Position numbers and translations under genes: made by a program. Shown in pieces: positions 18,584 to 27,368 of a stretch of DNA of 41,133 nt. The DNA comes from Massilimicrobiota sp. An134 (lineage in GTDB: Bacteria > Bacillota_I > Bacilli_A > Erysipelotrichales > Coprobacillaceae): assembly GCF_002160815.1 (NCBI RefSeq), contig NZ_NFLH01000022.1, positions 1 through 41,133 on the forward strand, in the 5' to 3' direction. The notes under the pieces were generated by a model. It had not been told where the DNA came from, ran no database searches, and saw only the letters and a program-made list of their open reading frames with translations. The first letter of the stretch is position 1. Each line of letters begins with the position of its first letter.

Positions 18584-19434
18584 TTTTAAGAGAACTGATT
18601 CGTCAAAGTGAAGCCATGCTTGATGAAAAAGATAAAGACTGTAATGTTGCGAAAGTTCTGTTTTATCATTTGGCTCATAAAGAGCCTCATCAATTGTATC
18701 TGATGATGGATGAAGAAGTTGATGAAGAATTATTAAAACAGTTTCAGGATGGTATGCAAAGATATATGAATGGGGAACCTATTCAATATATTAATGGAAA
18801 AGAAAACTTTTTCTCTAGAGATTTTATAGTCAATGAAAATGTGTTGATACCACGTTATGAAACAGAAGAATTGGTAGAAAATATTCTTTATAAAATTGAT
18901 GATTATTTTGATGATTATTCATCTATTGATTTATGTGATGTAGGAACGGGTTCAGGAGCGATTGCGATTACTTTGGCATTAGAAGAACCAAAATTAAATG
19001 TCGTCGCAACAGATATCAGTGAAGAAGCATTAGAGGTCGCTAAAGCGAATGCCAGTGAATTAGATGCTCAAGTGACTTTTTATCAAGGGGATATGTTAGA
19101 GCCATTGATAGACCGTCAACAGAAGTTTGATATCTTTGTATCCAATCCACCTTATATTCCACAAGATCAGGAAATTGAAAGTGTTGTGAAAGATAATGAA
19201 CCCCATGTGGCTTTATTTGGTGGAAATGATGGTTTGTATTTTTATCGAAAGATCTTTAAAGATGTTCGTCATGTTTTAAAAGACCGTGCTTTACTTGCTT
19301 TTGAAATGGGATTTGATCAAAGAGAACTCATGTCACAGGCAGTAGAACAGTATTTTCCAGGTATTCCTTATGAAATTATCAAGGATATCAATGGAAAAGA
19401 TCGCATGTTGTTTATTTATTATCATTTGAGTTAA
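18580..19434 (+). CDS. prmC: Release factor glutamine methyltransferase
   Basis: A 284-residue SAM-dependent enzyme that N5-methylates the glutamine of the GGQ motif of release factors. The SAM loop DVGTGSGAIA is at residues 120-129 and the catalytic NPPY at 189-192. The N-terminal helical domain that grips the release factor is complete. It starts in the ATGA overlap with prfA. A small acetyltransferase gene follows five bases after its stop. Confidence 0.96.
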   Translation: MILRELIRQSEAMLDEKDKDCNVAKVLFYHLAHKEPHQLYLMMDEEVDEELLKQFQDGMQRYMNGEPIQYINGKENFFSRDFIVNENVLIPRYETEELVENILYKIDDYFDDYSSIDLCDVGTGSGAIAITLALEEPKLNVVATDISEEALEVAKANASELDAQVTFYQGDMLEPLIDRQQKFDIFVSNPPYIPQDQEIESVVKDNEPHVALFGGNDGLYFYRKIFKDVRHVLKDRALLAFEMGFDQRELMSQAVEQYFPGIPYEIIKDINGKDRMLFIYYHLS

Positions 19435-19438
19435 CATT

Positions 19439-19939
19439 ATGGAAAAGATTTTAGAAACATCAAGATTATACTTAAGACGTTTAGAAGTTACAGATGCTAT
19501 GCGTATGAGTGAGTATCGTCAAAAAAAGGAAGTCGCTTATTATCAATCATGGAAAAAGTATTCAGTAAAAGATGCAACAAAACGTATTCAGCAATGTTTA
19601 AAGTTAACAGATTTGAATCTACCAAAAACAAATTATCATCTAGCTATTATTTTAAAAGAAAATGATCAGATGATTGGTGATTTATTTGTAGATGTGGCTA
19701 ATGAAAAGTTTTTTGTTTTGGGATATACAATAGATAGTATTTATTGGTCTCAAGGTTATGGAAGTGAAATTGTGGAAGCTTTTTGTGTGTTTATGAAAGA
19801 ACAGTATCATTTTCAAAGAGTGATTTGTTATGTTTATAAGGATAATCAGCGTTCAAAACATTTGTTAAAAAAACTTGATTTTCAAAAGTTTGAAGAATCT
19901 TTCTTCTATCATGATGAAGGGTATGTCAAATATTTATAG
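19439..19939 (+). CDS. GNAT acetyltransferase, RimJ/RimL-like
   Basis: A 166-residue protein with the layout of the Acetyltransf_3 group: ETSRLYLRRLEVTDAMRMSE at the N terminus, YTIDSIYWSQGYGSEIVEAF as the acetyl-CoA loop, and VICYVYKDNQRSKHLLKKLDF near the end. It lies directly after prmC with little ribosome-binding site of its own, so coupled translation is likely. In the RimJ/RimL family the targets are protein N termini or small amines; the target here is unknown. Confidence 0.88.
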   Translation: MEKILETSRLYLRRLEVTDAMRMSEYRQKKEVAYYQSWKKYSVKDATKRIQQCLKLTDLNLPKTNYHLAIILKENDQMIGDLFVDVANEKFFVLGYTIDSIYWSQGYGSEIVEAFCVFMKEQYHFQRVICYVYKDNQRSKHLLKKLDFQKFEESFFYHDEGYVKYL

Positions 19940-20003
19940 CTCTATGTCAACAGCGATATGGATGCCTAGTTAAATGAGTAGCATATATTGCTTCAAATGA
20001 TTG

Positions 20004-20034
20004 AATGAGGACTAAATATCCTCATTTTTTTTAT
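20004..20034 (+). terminator. Terminator of the prfA-prmC-GNAT operon
   Basis: AATGAGGA-7 nt-TCCTCATT stem followed by T8. Confidence 0.9.
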
Positions 20035-20091
20035 TTTTCATATTTTTTCCATAAATTTATATTATAATAAAGAAAAATAGGAGGTGTTTAT

Positions 20092-20757
20092 ATGAAAGTC
20101 TTATTGGTTGAAGATGAAAAACTAATACGTCAGTTCATTGTAGAGTATTTTCAAAAACAGGGAGAAGAAGTTATTGAAGCGAGTGATGGATATGAAGGTT
20201 TATCATTATTAGATGATAGCTTTGATCTTGTTTTATTAGATATTATGATGCCTGGTATTGATGGTTATGAAGTTTGTAAACAGATTCGTCAAAAGAATGA
20301 TATTCCTATTTTATTTATTAGTGCTTTAAGTGATGATGATAATAAATTAAAAGGATATGATCTTGGTGCTGATGATTTTATATCTAAGCCATTTACACCT
20401 TCATTATTATATGCAAAATGTAATGCTTTATTAAAACGCTTTAAAAAAGATGAGCAGGGGATGATTATTGAAGAAGGAATCATCCGTATTAATGATGATA
20501 CGCATGAAGTTTATATTGATGGAGAAAAAGTATCTTTATCACATAAAGAATATCAGATGTTGATGTATTTTATTGATAATAAACGTAAAATTTTATCTAG
20601 AGATCAGCTTTTAGATCGTATCTGGGGTTATGATTATTATGGTGATCAGCGTATTGTTGATACTTATGTCAAAAAATTAAGAAAAAAATTAAAAGCAGCT
20701 TCAGTCTATATTCAAACGGTAGTCAAAATTGGCTATATGTTTGATTCTAAGGGGTAA
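20092..20757 (+). CDS. OmpR/PhoB-type response regulator
   Basis: A 221-residue two-component regulator. The receiver domain shows the acidic pair E7-D8, phospho-acceptor D50 in LVLLDIMMPG, and Lys in DDFISKPF. The winged-helix DNA-binding domain occupies about residues 125-220 (SHKEYQMLMYFIDNKRKILS, DQRIVDTYVKKLRKKL). AGGAGGTG precedes the ATG, and a TATAAT box lies about 24 bp upstream. The sensor kinase gene begins three bases after its stop. No dedicated target operon follows, so its regulon is not evident. Confidence 0.94.
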   Translation: MKVLLVEDEKLIRQFIVEYFQKQGEEVIEASDGYEGLSLLDDSFDLVLLDIMMPGIDGYEVCKQIRQKNDIPILFISALSDDDNKLKGYDLGADDFISKPFTPSLLYAKCNALLKRFKKDEQGMIIEEGIIRINDDTHEVYIDGEKVSLSHKEYQMLMYFIDNKRKILSRDQLLDRIWGYDYYGDQRIVDTYVKKLRKKLKAASVYIQTVVKIGYMFDSKG

Positions 20758-20760
20758 TCT

Positions 20761-22656
20761 ATGAGGAAATTAAACTTTAGTTTAGTTATCAAAATAGCCT
20801 GTATTATTTTATTAGCTTTTTTAGCAGTATTAGGTAATGAAATTCGTTTAGGGATTGAGCGCTATATTAAAAACACATTAGAAACTGATGCTGAAATAAC
20901 GATTCGTAACTTAGATAAGTTTGCCAAAAATTATGTTGAAAGAATTGCAGTGAATCCAGTTGATTTATCTTCCCAACAATTTTTAAGATTATATCATCAT
21001 GCGCTTTCTGGGGATTTAACGAAAGTCAAATGTTTGGTTGATGCTGATGGAAAGATTTTAGATATGTCTAGAGATGGGGTTGAAGGACCATCATTATCTT
21101 TGATAGTTGAAAAAGATGATACGAATTATTCTGTTGGTATTGATTTTTCTTCATTGAGTCAAAAAGATTTGGAAAAATTGGAGAAGGTCATTATACAACA
21201 TCAAAATTCACAATTAGATATATCTATTGATGTTCATATAGGCCAATATAATGAATTTAATGGTGAAATGAGAGATTTGGATTTTAAAGAAATAAAAGTC
21301 AACAATCAGACAGTTATTGAGCATCAGGTTGAAGGTGAAATAACACATATAGAAGGTGTTGCCAGTTCTTATATGAGTGCCAAGATGGAGCTGTTGTTTC
21401 CATATTCAGCAGATGGTTTATCATATTCTTCTAATTTAACACAAAAAGCAATGTTAACTGATTATCATGATGCTTTTAATGGATTAAAACAGCAAATTCA
21501 AAAAAATTTTGAACAATTTAAAGATTCAGGAAAAGAATTTAATTCATCAATTTATGATTATACACAATACTATTTGATTAATCCTTATGAATATAATGGT
21601 AAATATTATTCTACCATTATGATGCGATTAGAAGATTGGATCACACCTAATCAAACGCAAGAAGAAGTCACTGTAGATGCAGCAACAGTAGGTTATATTT
21701 TTATAACGCAGGAATATGAAAATCTACGTATGAAAAGTTTACAACAATTTATGTATGATAATTCATCAACATATATTTTAGCCATTGTTTTGATTATTAT
21801 TATGTGCTTTATTGTAGCTTATATGATTGTCCGTCCAATCAAACAATTAGAATTAGCTGCCTGGCGCATTTCTCGTAAGCAGTTTGAATATCCTATTGAT
21901 ACTTCACGACATGATGAACTTGGTGATTTGGCTAGAAGTGTTGATAAGATGAGTAAGGAATTAGAAAAAACAATCAATGATTTGCATCAGGAAATTGAAC
22001 GTGTTCAACAACTAGAGGTTGTCAGAAAAGAGTTCGTTTCTAATTTTACACATGAAATTAAAACACCACTAGGCATTATTAATGGTTTTAGTGAAATGGT
22101 TGAACTGGAACAGGATGAAAAGAAACGTAATGAATACATACAAATCATTCAAAATGAAACAAGACGCATTAATGAACTTGTTTTAGCTATGTTAGACTTA
22201 TCAAAACTAGAATCTCAAAATATGACATTGGATCTTGAAGAAGTAGATTTATTAGATATCGTTGATGAAGCTTTAGAATCAATGGCTTGTCTGTTTGAAG
22301 CACAGAAAGTTCATTTGAAAACTGATTTAGATTCTAGTATTATCCAAGCCGACCCTTTTAAGATAGGAATGGTTATTACAAATTATATAAGTAATGCTTT
22401 GCGTTATACAGAAGCAGGCGAAGAAGTCATTATTCATTTGGACGAACATTGCTTCTCGGTAGAAAATACAGGGGCCCATATCCCAGAAGAAGACATACAA
22501 AAAATCTGGCTCTCTTTTCATAAAGTTGATAAAGCCAGAAATGAAGGTGGAACTGGTTTGGGGTTAGCTATCTGTAAAGCTATATTGGAATTGCATCATT
22601 TTGAATATGGTGTTGAAAATACACCACAGGGTGTTCTCTTCTATTTTAAATATTAG
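20761..22656 (+). CDS. Two-component sensor histidine kinase
   Basis: A 631-residue membrane kinase. There is an N-terminal membrane span (about 8-26), a large extracellular sensor domain (about 30-335), a second span (338-357), HAMP (358-410), HisKA with H431 in NFTHEIKTPLG, and the ATPase domain with N box NYISNALRYT and G box GGTGLGLAICKA. It is coupled to the response regulator upstream. The sensor domain is not recognised; its size suggests a double-Cache or similar ligand sensor, which is only inferred from topology. The cognate signal is unknown. Confidence 0.94.
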   Translation: MRKLNFSLVIKIACIILLAFLAVLGNEIRLGIERYIKNTLETDAEITIRNLDKFAKNYVERIAVNPVDLSSQQFLRLYHHALSGDLTKVKCLVDADGKILDMSRDGVEGPSLSLIVEKDDTNYSVGIDFSSLSQKDLEKLEKVIIQHQNSQLDISIDVHIGQYNEFNGEMRDLDFKEIKVNNQTVIEHQVEGEITHIEGVASSYMSAKMELLFPYSADGLSYSSNLTQKAMLTDYHDAFNGLKQQIQKNFEQFKDSGKEFNSSIYDYTQYYLINPYEYNGKYYSTIMMRLEDWITPNQTQEEVTVDAATVGYIFITQEYENLRMKSLQQFMYDNSSTYILAIVLIIIMCFIVAYMIVRPIKQLELAAWRISRKQFEYPIDTSRHDELGDLARSVDKMSKELEKTINDLHQEIERVQQLEVVRKEFVSNFTHEIKTPLGIINGFSEMVELEQDEKKRNEYIQIIQNETRRINELVLAMLDLSKLESQNMTLDLEEVDLLDIVDEALESMACLFEAQKVHLKTDLDSSIIQADPFKIGMVITNYISNALRYTEAGEEVIIHLDEHCFSVENTGAHIPEEDIQKIWLSFHKVDKARNEGGTGLGLAICKAILELHHFEYGVENTPQGVLFYFKY

Positions 22657-22680
22657 TTCCCTTTAGGGGGAACTTTTCTT
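22654..22680. terminator. Terminator after the two-component operon
   Basis: AGTTCCC/GGGGAACT stem with a short loop and TTTT. It overlaps the end of the convergent YbaK-type gene and may serve both sides. Confidence 0.75.
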
Positions 22681-23140
22681 ATTGACAAACATCTATCCAG
22701 TCTTGAGGATGACAACACTCTTCTAATTCATGACAAGATAAACGAATCGCACTATGATCATTACCAGCAGCAGGATAGACGTATGCTAACTTTTGTAAAG
22801 AGATATCAAGATAAATTTGTACATTGTCTTTGACTACAAAAGGACATACACCACCAGGACTATGTCCAATATAGGATTCAACAAGTTCATTAGGAATCAT
22901 TTTTGCTTTTTTATGGAAGTATTGTTTATATTTTTTATTGTCAATTTTGGCATCACCAGCCATAACAATCAGCAAAGGTTGTTCATCTATTAAAAAAGAT
23001 AAAGTTTTAGCAATCTGTTGAGGTTGACATCCTAATGCTTTTGTGGCTAATTCAACAGTTGCGCTAGAATCCTTTAAATCAATAATACGATCTGCTAAAT
23101 GAAGCTGATGAAAATATGTTTGAACACGTTTATATGACAT
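22679..23140 (-). CDS. YbaK/ProX-type aminoacyl-tRNA deacylase
   Basis: A 153-residue trans-editing domain that hydrolyses mischarged tRNA, most often Cys- or Ala-tRNA(Pro). Conserved elements are QQIAKTLSFLIDEQPLLIVM, a GDAKID segment with the catalytic-region lysine-rich helix, the SPGGVCPF loop and YPAAGNDHSAIRLS. It starts with GGAGGTC upstream on the minus strand. It is free-standing, not fused to ProRS. Exact tRNA specificity (YbaK or ProX class) cannot be decided by eye. Confidence 0.88.
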   Translation of the reverse strand: MSYKRVQTYFHQLHLADRIIDLKDSSATVELATKALGCQPQQIAKTLSFLIDEQPLLIVMAGDAKIDNKKYKQYFHKKAKMIPNELVESYIGHSPGGVCPFVVKDNVQIYLDISLQKLAYVYPAAGNDHSAIRLSCHELEECCHPQDWIDVCQ

Positions 23141-23249
23141 AGTTATGACCTCCTTTGATTTCTCTCAGTTTTAGTATAATCTTTTGAATAGGATAAGTAA
23201 AATCTATAGAATGATGACTGTTTAAAAAAATAATGATTGTCTTTTAAAT

Positions 23250-23282
23250 ATGACAAATAATGCAAAAAGGAACCTCTATAAT
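23250..23282 (+). promoter_or_regulatory. Putative spoIIE promoter with a 21-bp spacer
   Basis: ATGACA (23250-23255) and a perfect TATAAT (23277-23282) are separated by 21 bp. By established knowledge the Bacillus spoIIE and spoIIG promoters have this abnormally long spacer and need Spo0A~P. TTGTC/GACAA arms at about 23,238-23,256 may be part of the Spo0A site, although no perfect TGTCGAA box is visible. Confidence 0.5.
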
Positions 23283-23302
23283 AATGGCAAGAGGTGGGAA
23301 AA

Positions 23303-25489
23303 ATGGAACTGATTCTTAGTCCTAGTCGTATGAAAAAGATTAGGTACCAATTTATTTTTTATATAACTTTAATTTCTTTTTTAATTTCTATTGTACATAT
23401 TTATTCAACATCATTATTATTTGCATTGCCTTTTTTTTATGTGTGCTTTATGTGTGGGTATCAGTCTATTATAGGTTATGCTATAGGGCTTGGTATAGGG
23501 GTTATATTCTTAGATGTTCCTTATGATGTTTTTGTGATAAGTGCTATATCTTTTGTTATTTTAGAATTCTGTTTACTGTTTCAATCCATGAAATCAAGAT
23601 ATGTGCCCTATCTTTTAACATTGATTGGAGGTATCTATTATGCTTATATTCAAATAGATTTACTTTCAACTTTATTACTCACTATTTTAACATATATCAA
23701 TACAATGATTTTTACATCTTTAACACCGATATTTATGCATGGCGAAGCTGAGCTTTTGACTCATGAAAGAATGAAAGCTTTAACAGTTGTAATTCTTATA
23801 TGTACAATGGGGTTATTGCCATATTCTCAAATGTCAACAATGATATTAATTCGTATTTTTATTTTAATTATGATTTATCATGAATGTTTAGATGATTTAT
23901 TGCCAGGATTATTTTATAGTGCTATGTTGATGCTGTTGATGGATCTAGGATATAAAGATGATATTTTATCTTTTTTACTACCCCTTTTCTTTTTCTATAT
24001 GATTCCTTGTCATAAAAAATCAACTATCGTCTCTCTATATTTTGTATCTCATCTTATTTTGCCATTCTTTTTAGATTTTCAATATACATATCATGGATTT
24101 ATTGTCGTTGCCAGTGGCTTGATTTTTTTCATCTTACCGATGCGTTTACATAAACCTGTGTTGTCTTCAAGTTATCAGGAAATGACTTTTAAACAACAAT
24201 TATCAAAACAGGTTGATTCTTTCTGTCATTTATTTGAACAGATGACAGCTCTGTTTACGAAAGCACCTGCACCTAATCGTTCTTTAGAATATGTGGGTTA
24301 TATTTATGAAGATATGTGTCAGAATTGTTCAAGTCAAACCACTTGCTTTCATAAAAAATATGGACCACATCGTTTAGTCAAATTAATGAATAAAGGATTA
24401 AAAGAAAGTTATAGTGAAGCTGATGAAGATTTTATTCATCAATATTGTTTAAATCCAGAAAAATATCTAGCTTTAGTACAGCAGTATCGTAAAGATTATC
24501 GGAAAATCAGACGAGTTCAGGAAGAATATAAAGTGATGAAAAATGATCTCTATCATCAATTTTCATTATTAAATCATGTTTTTCATCAATTTTCTCATCA
24601 ACTGGAAATTGGACATATTGAAGAAAAGCATATTTATGAACATATGGAAGGTTATCATTTTCAATTGGCACATCTTAAAAAATACTATGAATCACAATCA
24701 GTCTATTATTTAGAAATAGGGCTATATGATATGACTAGAGAAGAAATTGAAAATGAATTTATACCGATTCTTGAAGCTTATCTTAATGAAACATTGGATA
24801 TAGAAGTTATCAAAACACCCATGCATCAGTTAGGTTATACATATCTTGTTTTAAAACATCATACCCGTTATTTTATTCAATACGGAGTCTCACAATGTGC
24901 TAAAGAAAGTATTGCCTGTGGGGATAGTTATACGATTTTTTCTATGAATGAAAATGACTATTTTGCCTTGAGTGATGGTATGGGACAGGGACAAAAAGCA
25001 AGTGATGATTCAAGCTTGACATTAGATGTCATGAAACAGTTAATTACAAATGGCATTTCTTTAAATGATACCATTCAATCAGTGAATGCTTTATTAAAAA
25101 TTAAAAATCGTAATGATATGTTTACTACGGTTGATATGATAGAAATCAATCTGGTCAATGGAGTGACAACATTTATGAAATATGGGGCTTGTCCAACCTA
25201 TATTTTACGTGATCATGAAATCATAGAAGTAGAATCTAAAACGTTACCGATGGGTATTGTTTCACCACTTGAAACAATGATTCAAAAACAAACTTTGAAA
25301 GAAAATGATATGATTTTTATGGTAAGTGATGGTTTTTCAGGACATTTTAGAGAATTTTTAAAGGATAATGAATATTTGATTGGTGATGATCATCCTAAAG
25401 ATATTGCTCATTTATTTATGACATTGGCAAATGATGAACAAAGGAATGATGATATGACCATCATGGTTTTAAAAATATGTAAGCAATAA
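23303..25489 (+). CDS. spoIIE: SpoIIE-like stage II sporulation phosphatase
   Basis: A 728-residue membrane PP2C phosphatase that in spore formers dephosphorylates SpoIIAA and so activates sigma F in the forespore. The N-terminal third carries about ten hydrophobic segments. The central region has the Cys-rich YEDMCQNCSSQTTC typical of SpoIIE, and the C-terminal phosphatase shows YFALSDGMGQGQKASDDS and MKYGACPTYI with the acidic metal ligands. It is about 100 residues shorter than the Bacillus protein. GAGGTGGG fits ATG 23303. Its place just before tilS-hpt-ftsH repeats the Bacillus order and marks the organism as a likely endospore former. Confidence 0.93.
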   Translation: MELILSPSRMKKIRYQFIFYITLISFLISIVHIYSTSLLFALPFFYVCFMCGYQSIIGYAIGLGIGVIFLDVPYDVFVISAISFVILEFCLLFQSMKSRYVPYLLTLIGGIYYAYIQIDLLSTLLLTILTYINTMIFTSLTPIFMHGEAELLTHERMKALTVVILICTMGLLPYSQMSTMILIRIFILIMIYHECLDDLLPGLFYSAMLMLLMDLGYKDDILSFLLPLFFFYMIPCHKKSTIVSLYFVSHLILPFFLDFQYTYHGFIVVASGLIFFILPMRLHKPVLSSSYQEMTFKQQLSKQVDSFCHLFEQMTALFTKAPAPNRSLEYVGYIYEDMCQNCSSQTTCFHKKYGPHRLVKLMNKGLKESYSEADEDFIHQYCLNPEKYLALVQQYRKDYRKIRRVQEEYKVMKNDLYHQFSLLNHVFHQFSHQLEIGHIEEKHIYEHMEGYHFQLAHLKKYYESQSVYYLEIGLYDMTREEIENEFIPILEAYLNETLDIEVIKTPMHQLGYTYLVLKHHTRYFIQYGVSQCAKESIACGDSYTIFSMNENDYFALSDGMGQGQKASDDSSLTLDVMKQLITNGISLNDTIQSVNALLKIKNRNDMFTTVDMIEINLVNGVTTFMKYGACPTYILRDHEIIEVESKTLPMGIVSPLETMIQKQTLKENDMIFMVSDGFSGHFREFLKDNEYLIGDDHPKDIAHLFMTLANDEQRNDDMTIMVLKICKQ

Positions 25490-25512
25490 TCCCAAAATAT
25501 TGGGATTTTTGT
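25487..25512 (+). terminator. Terminator of spoIIE
   Basis: AATCCCAA-AATA-TTGGGATT stem followed by TTTG, before the tilS promoter region (TATAAT at about 25,533-25,540). Confidence 0.85.
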
Positions 25513-25559
25513 TTTGGAATTATCATTTCTTTGATATAATGTCCTCATGGAGTGATAGC

Positions 25560-26795
25560 ATGAATTTAGAGTTATTAGATCGTTCAAAATATTACGTGAT
25601 TGGTGTGTCTGGTGGATGCGATTCAATGTATCTTTTAGATACTTTAAGAAAGGAAGGGTATCATTTACTGGTTGCTCATGTGAATTATAATTATCGTCAT
25701 GATAGTTATATGGATTATGAGCTAGTCAGTGATTATTGTGCAATGTATGGAATTCCTTTCTATTATAAAGAATTTCATCCTCAAGATTATCATCAGGGTA
25801 ATTTTCAAAATCAGGCAAGAACGTTAAGATATAATTTTTATAAAGAAATCTATGATCTTTATCATGTTGATGGTGTGATTTTAGGTCATCATTTAGATGA
25901 TCATTTGGAAACTATTTATATGCAGTTATCCCATCATAATACGGTTCACTATTTAGGAATTAAACAGGAAACACATGTTCAAAATATGCGCATTATTAGA
26001 CCTTTAATGTGTCTATATAAAGAAGAAATCATTAAAAGATGTCAAGATGGGCATATTCCTTATCATGATGATTATACAAATTTTGAAACAGATTTTGAAA
26101 GAGATAAAGTTCGTAATACTGTTTTGAATCATTATACATTACAACAAAAAGAAGAACTTTTAAAAAAGGCTGAAGCACATAATCAAAGAATCAAAGAATT
26201 AGAGTTTAAAGTTCAAACCTATTACCAACAATATAAAACAGATGGCATTATTTACTATTATTATATTCCTAAAGAGTTAAGAGAAATCTTTCTTTATTTA
26301 ATTTTACGTGATGTGATGCCAACACAGTTAATTTCTTATTCTCTTATTCAGGAAATCAAGCATCAGATTGATAGTGTGAAACCAAATATTCAAATGAATT
26401 TACCAGTTAATTATCTGTTCATAAAAGAATACGATAATATCTACATCATTGATAAAGATAAAACCAAAGGCTATCATTTTGAATTTAGAGAATATATGCC
26501 TTTTGGTTGTGAGTATTTCCATTTATTAGATAGTGGTCATATCAATGAAGGGGTCTTTCTTGCCCCTGAAGATTATCCAATTACTATCCGTACAATGAAA
26601 GAAGGCGATAGCATTATGACATCTTCTGGAACAAAAAAACTCTCACGTCTATTTATAAATGCAAAAATTCCTGCTTTGAAAAGAAAAACATGGCCTGTTG
26701 TCGTGAATAAGGATGGAACTATTGTTTTAGTTCCACATATTGCAAAAAACATTGATTATTTGACTACAAAACCAAATGTATTTGTGATAAAATAA
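25560..26795 (+). CDS. tilS: tRNA(Ile)-lysidine synthase
   Basis: A 411-residue ATP-dependent enzyme that turns C34 of tRNA-Ile2 into lysidine so that it reads AUA. The PP-loop SGGCDS is at residues 17-22, followed by HHLDDHLET and RPLMCLYKEEI. The C-terminal TilS domain (IRTMKEGDSIM to the end, with TKKLSRLFINAKIP) is complete. GGAGTGAT just upstream supports ATG 25560. It heads the conserved tilS-hpt-ftsH operon. AUA codons are common in this AT-rich genome, so the gene should be essential. Confidence 0.95.
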   Translation: MNLELLDRSKYYVIGVSGGCDSMYLLDTLRKEGYHLLVAHVNYNYRHDSYMDYELVSDYCAMYGIPFYYKEFHPQDYHQGNFQNQARTLRYNFYKEIYDLYHVDGVILGHHLDDHLETIYMQLSHHNTVHYLGIKQETHVQNMRIIRPLMCLYKEEIIKRCQDGHIPYHDDYTNFETDFERDKVRNTVLNHYTLQQKEELLKKAEAHNQRIKELEFKVQTYYQQYKTDGIIYYYYIPKELREIFLYLILRDVMPTQLISYSLIQEIKHQIDSVKPNIQMNLPVNYLFIKEYDNIYIIDKDKTKGYHFEFREYMPFGCEYFHLLDSGHINEGVFLAPEDYPITIRTMKEGDSIMTSSGTKKLSRLFINAKIPALKRKTWPVVVNKDGTIVLVPHIAKNIDYLTTKPNVFVIK

Positions 26796-26822
26796 AAAGG
26801 CTTATTATAAGGAGTGAGAAGT

Positions 26823-27353
26823 ATGCATAAAGATGTTAAAGAGATTTTATATACTCAAGAAGAAATTGTTGAGAAGTGTAAAGAATTAGCAAAACAAATT
26901 ACAAATGATTATAATGATAAAGAAGTGATTCTGGTTGGTTTATTAAAAGGATCTGTTCCTTTTTTAGCGGAATTATCTAAATATATAGAATTAGATGTGA
27001 CATTTGATTATATGGATGTCAGCAGTTATGAAGGTGTTGAATCACGAACAATTACAATCAAGAAAGATTTGGATCAGGATGTCAAAGGTAAAGATATCTT
27101 ACTTGTAGAAGATATTCTAGATACCGGTAAAACATTAACAACAGTCAAAGCAATGCTTGAAGAACGTGGTGCAAATTCTGTTGAAATTGTTACAATGTTA
27201 GATAAAAAAGAAGGACGTACTTATCCAATTGAAGCAAAGTATGTAGGATTTGAAATTCCTAATGCATTTGTGATTGGATTTGGATTGGATTTTAATGAGA
27301 AATATCGTCAATTACCTTATGTAGGTATTTTAAAAGAAGAATGTTATCAGTAG
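26823..27353 (+). CDS. hpt: Hypoxanthine phosphoribosyltransferase
   Basis: A 176-residue purine-salvage enzyme making IMP or GMP from hypoxanthine or guanine and PRPP. The PRPP-binding loop is VEDILDTGKT at residues 95-104, and LKGSVPFLAEL near residue 41 is the pyrophosphate loop. AAGGAGTG at 26809-26816 supports ATG 26823; a GTG at 26814 overlaps that site. It lies between tilS and ftsH as in Bacillus, where the HprT-TilS pair also acts on ftsH transcription; whether that holds here is unknown. Confidence 0.95.
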   Translation: MHKDVKEILYTQEEIVEKCKELAKQITNDYNDKEVILVGLLKGSVPFLAELSKYIELDVTFDYMDVSSYEGVESRTITIKKDLDQDVKGKDILLVEDILDTGKTLTTVKAMLEERGANSVEIVTMLDKKEGRTYPIEAKYVGFEIPNAFVIGFGLDFNEKYRQLPYVGILKEECYQ

Positions 27354-27368
27354 TGAAAAGGAGATTAT

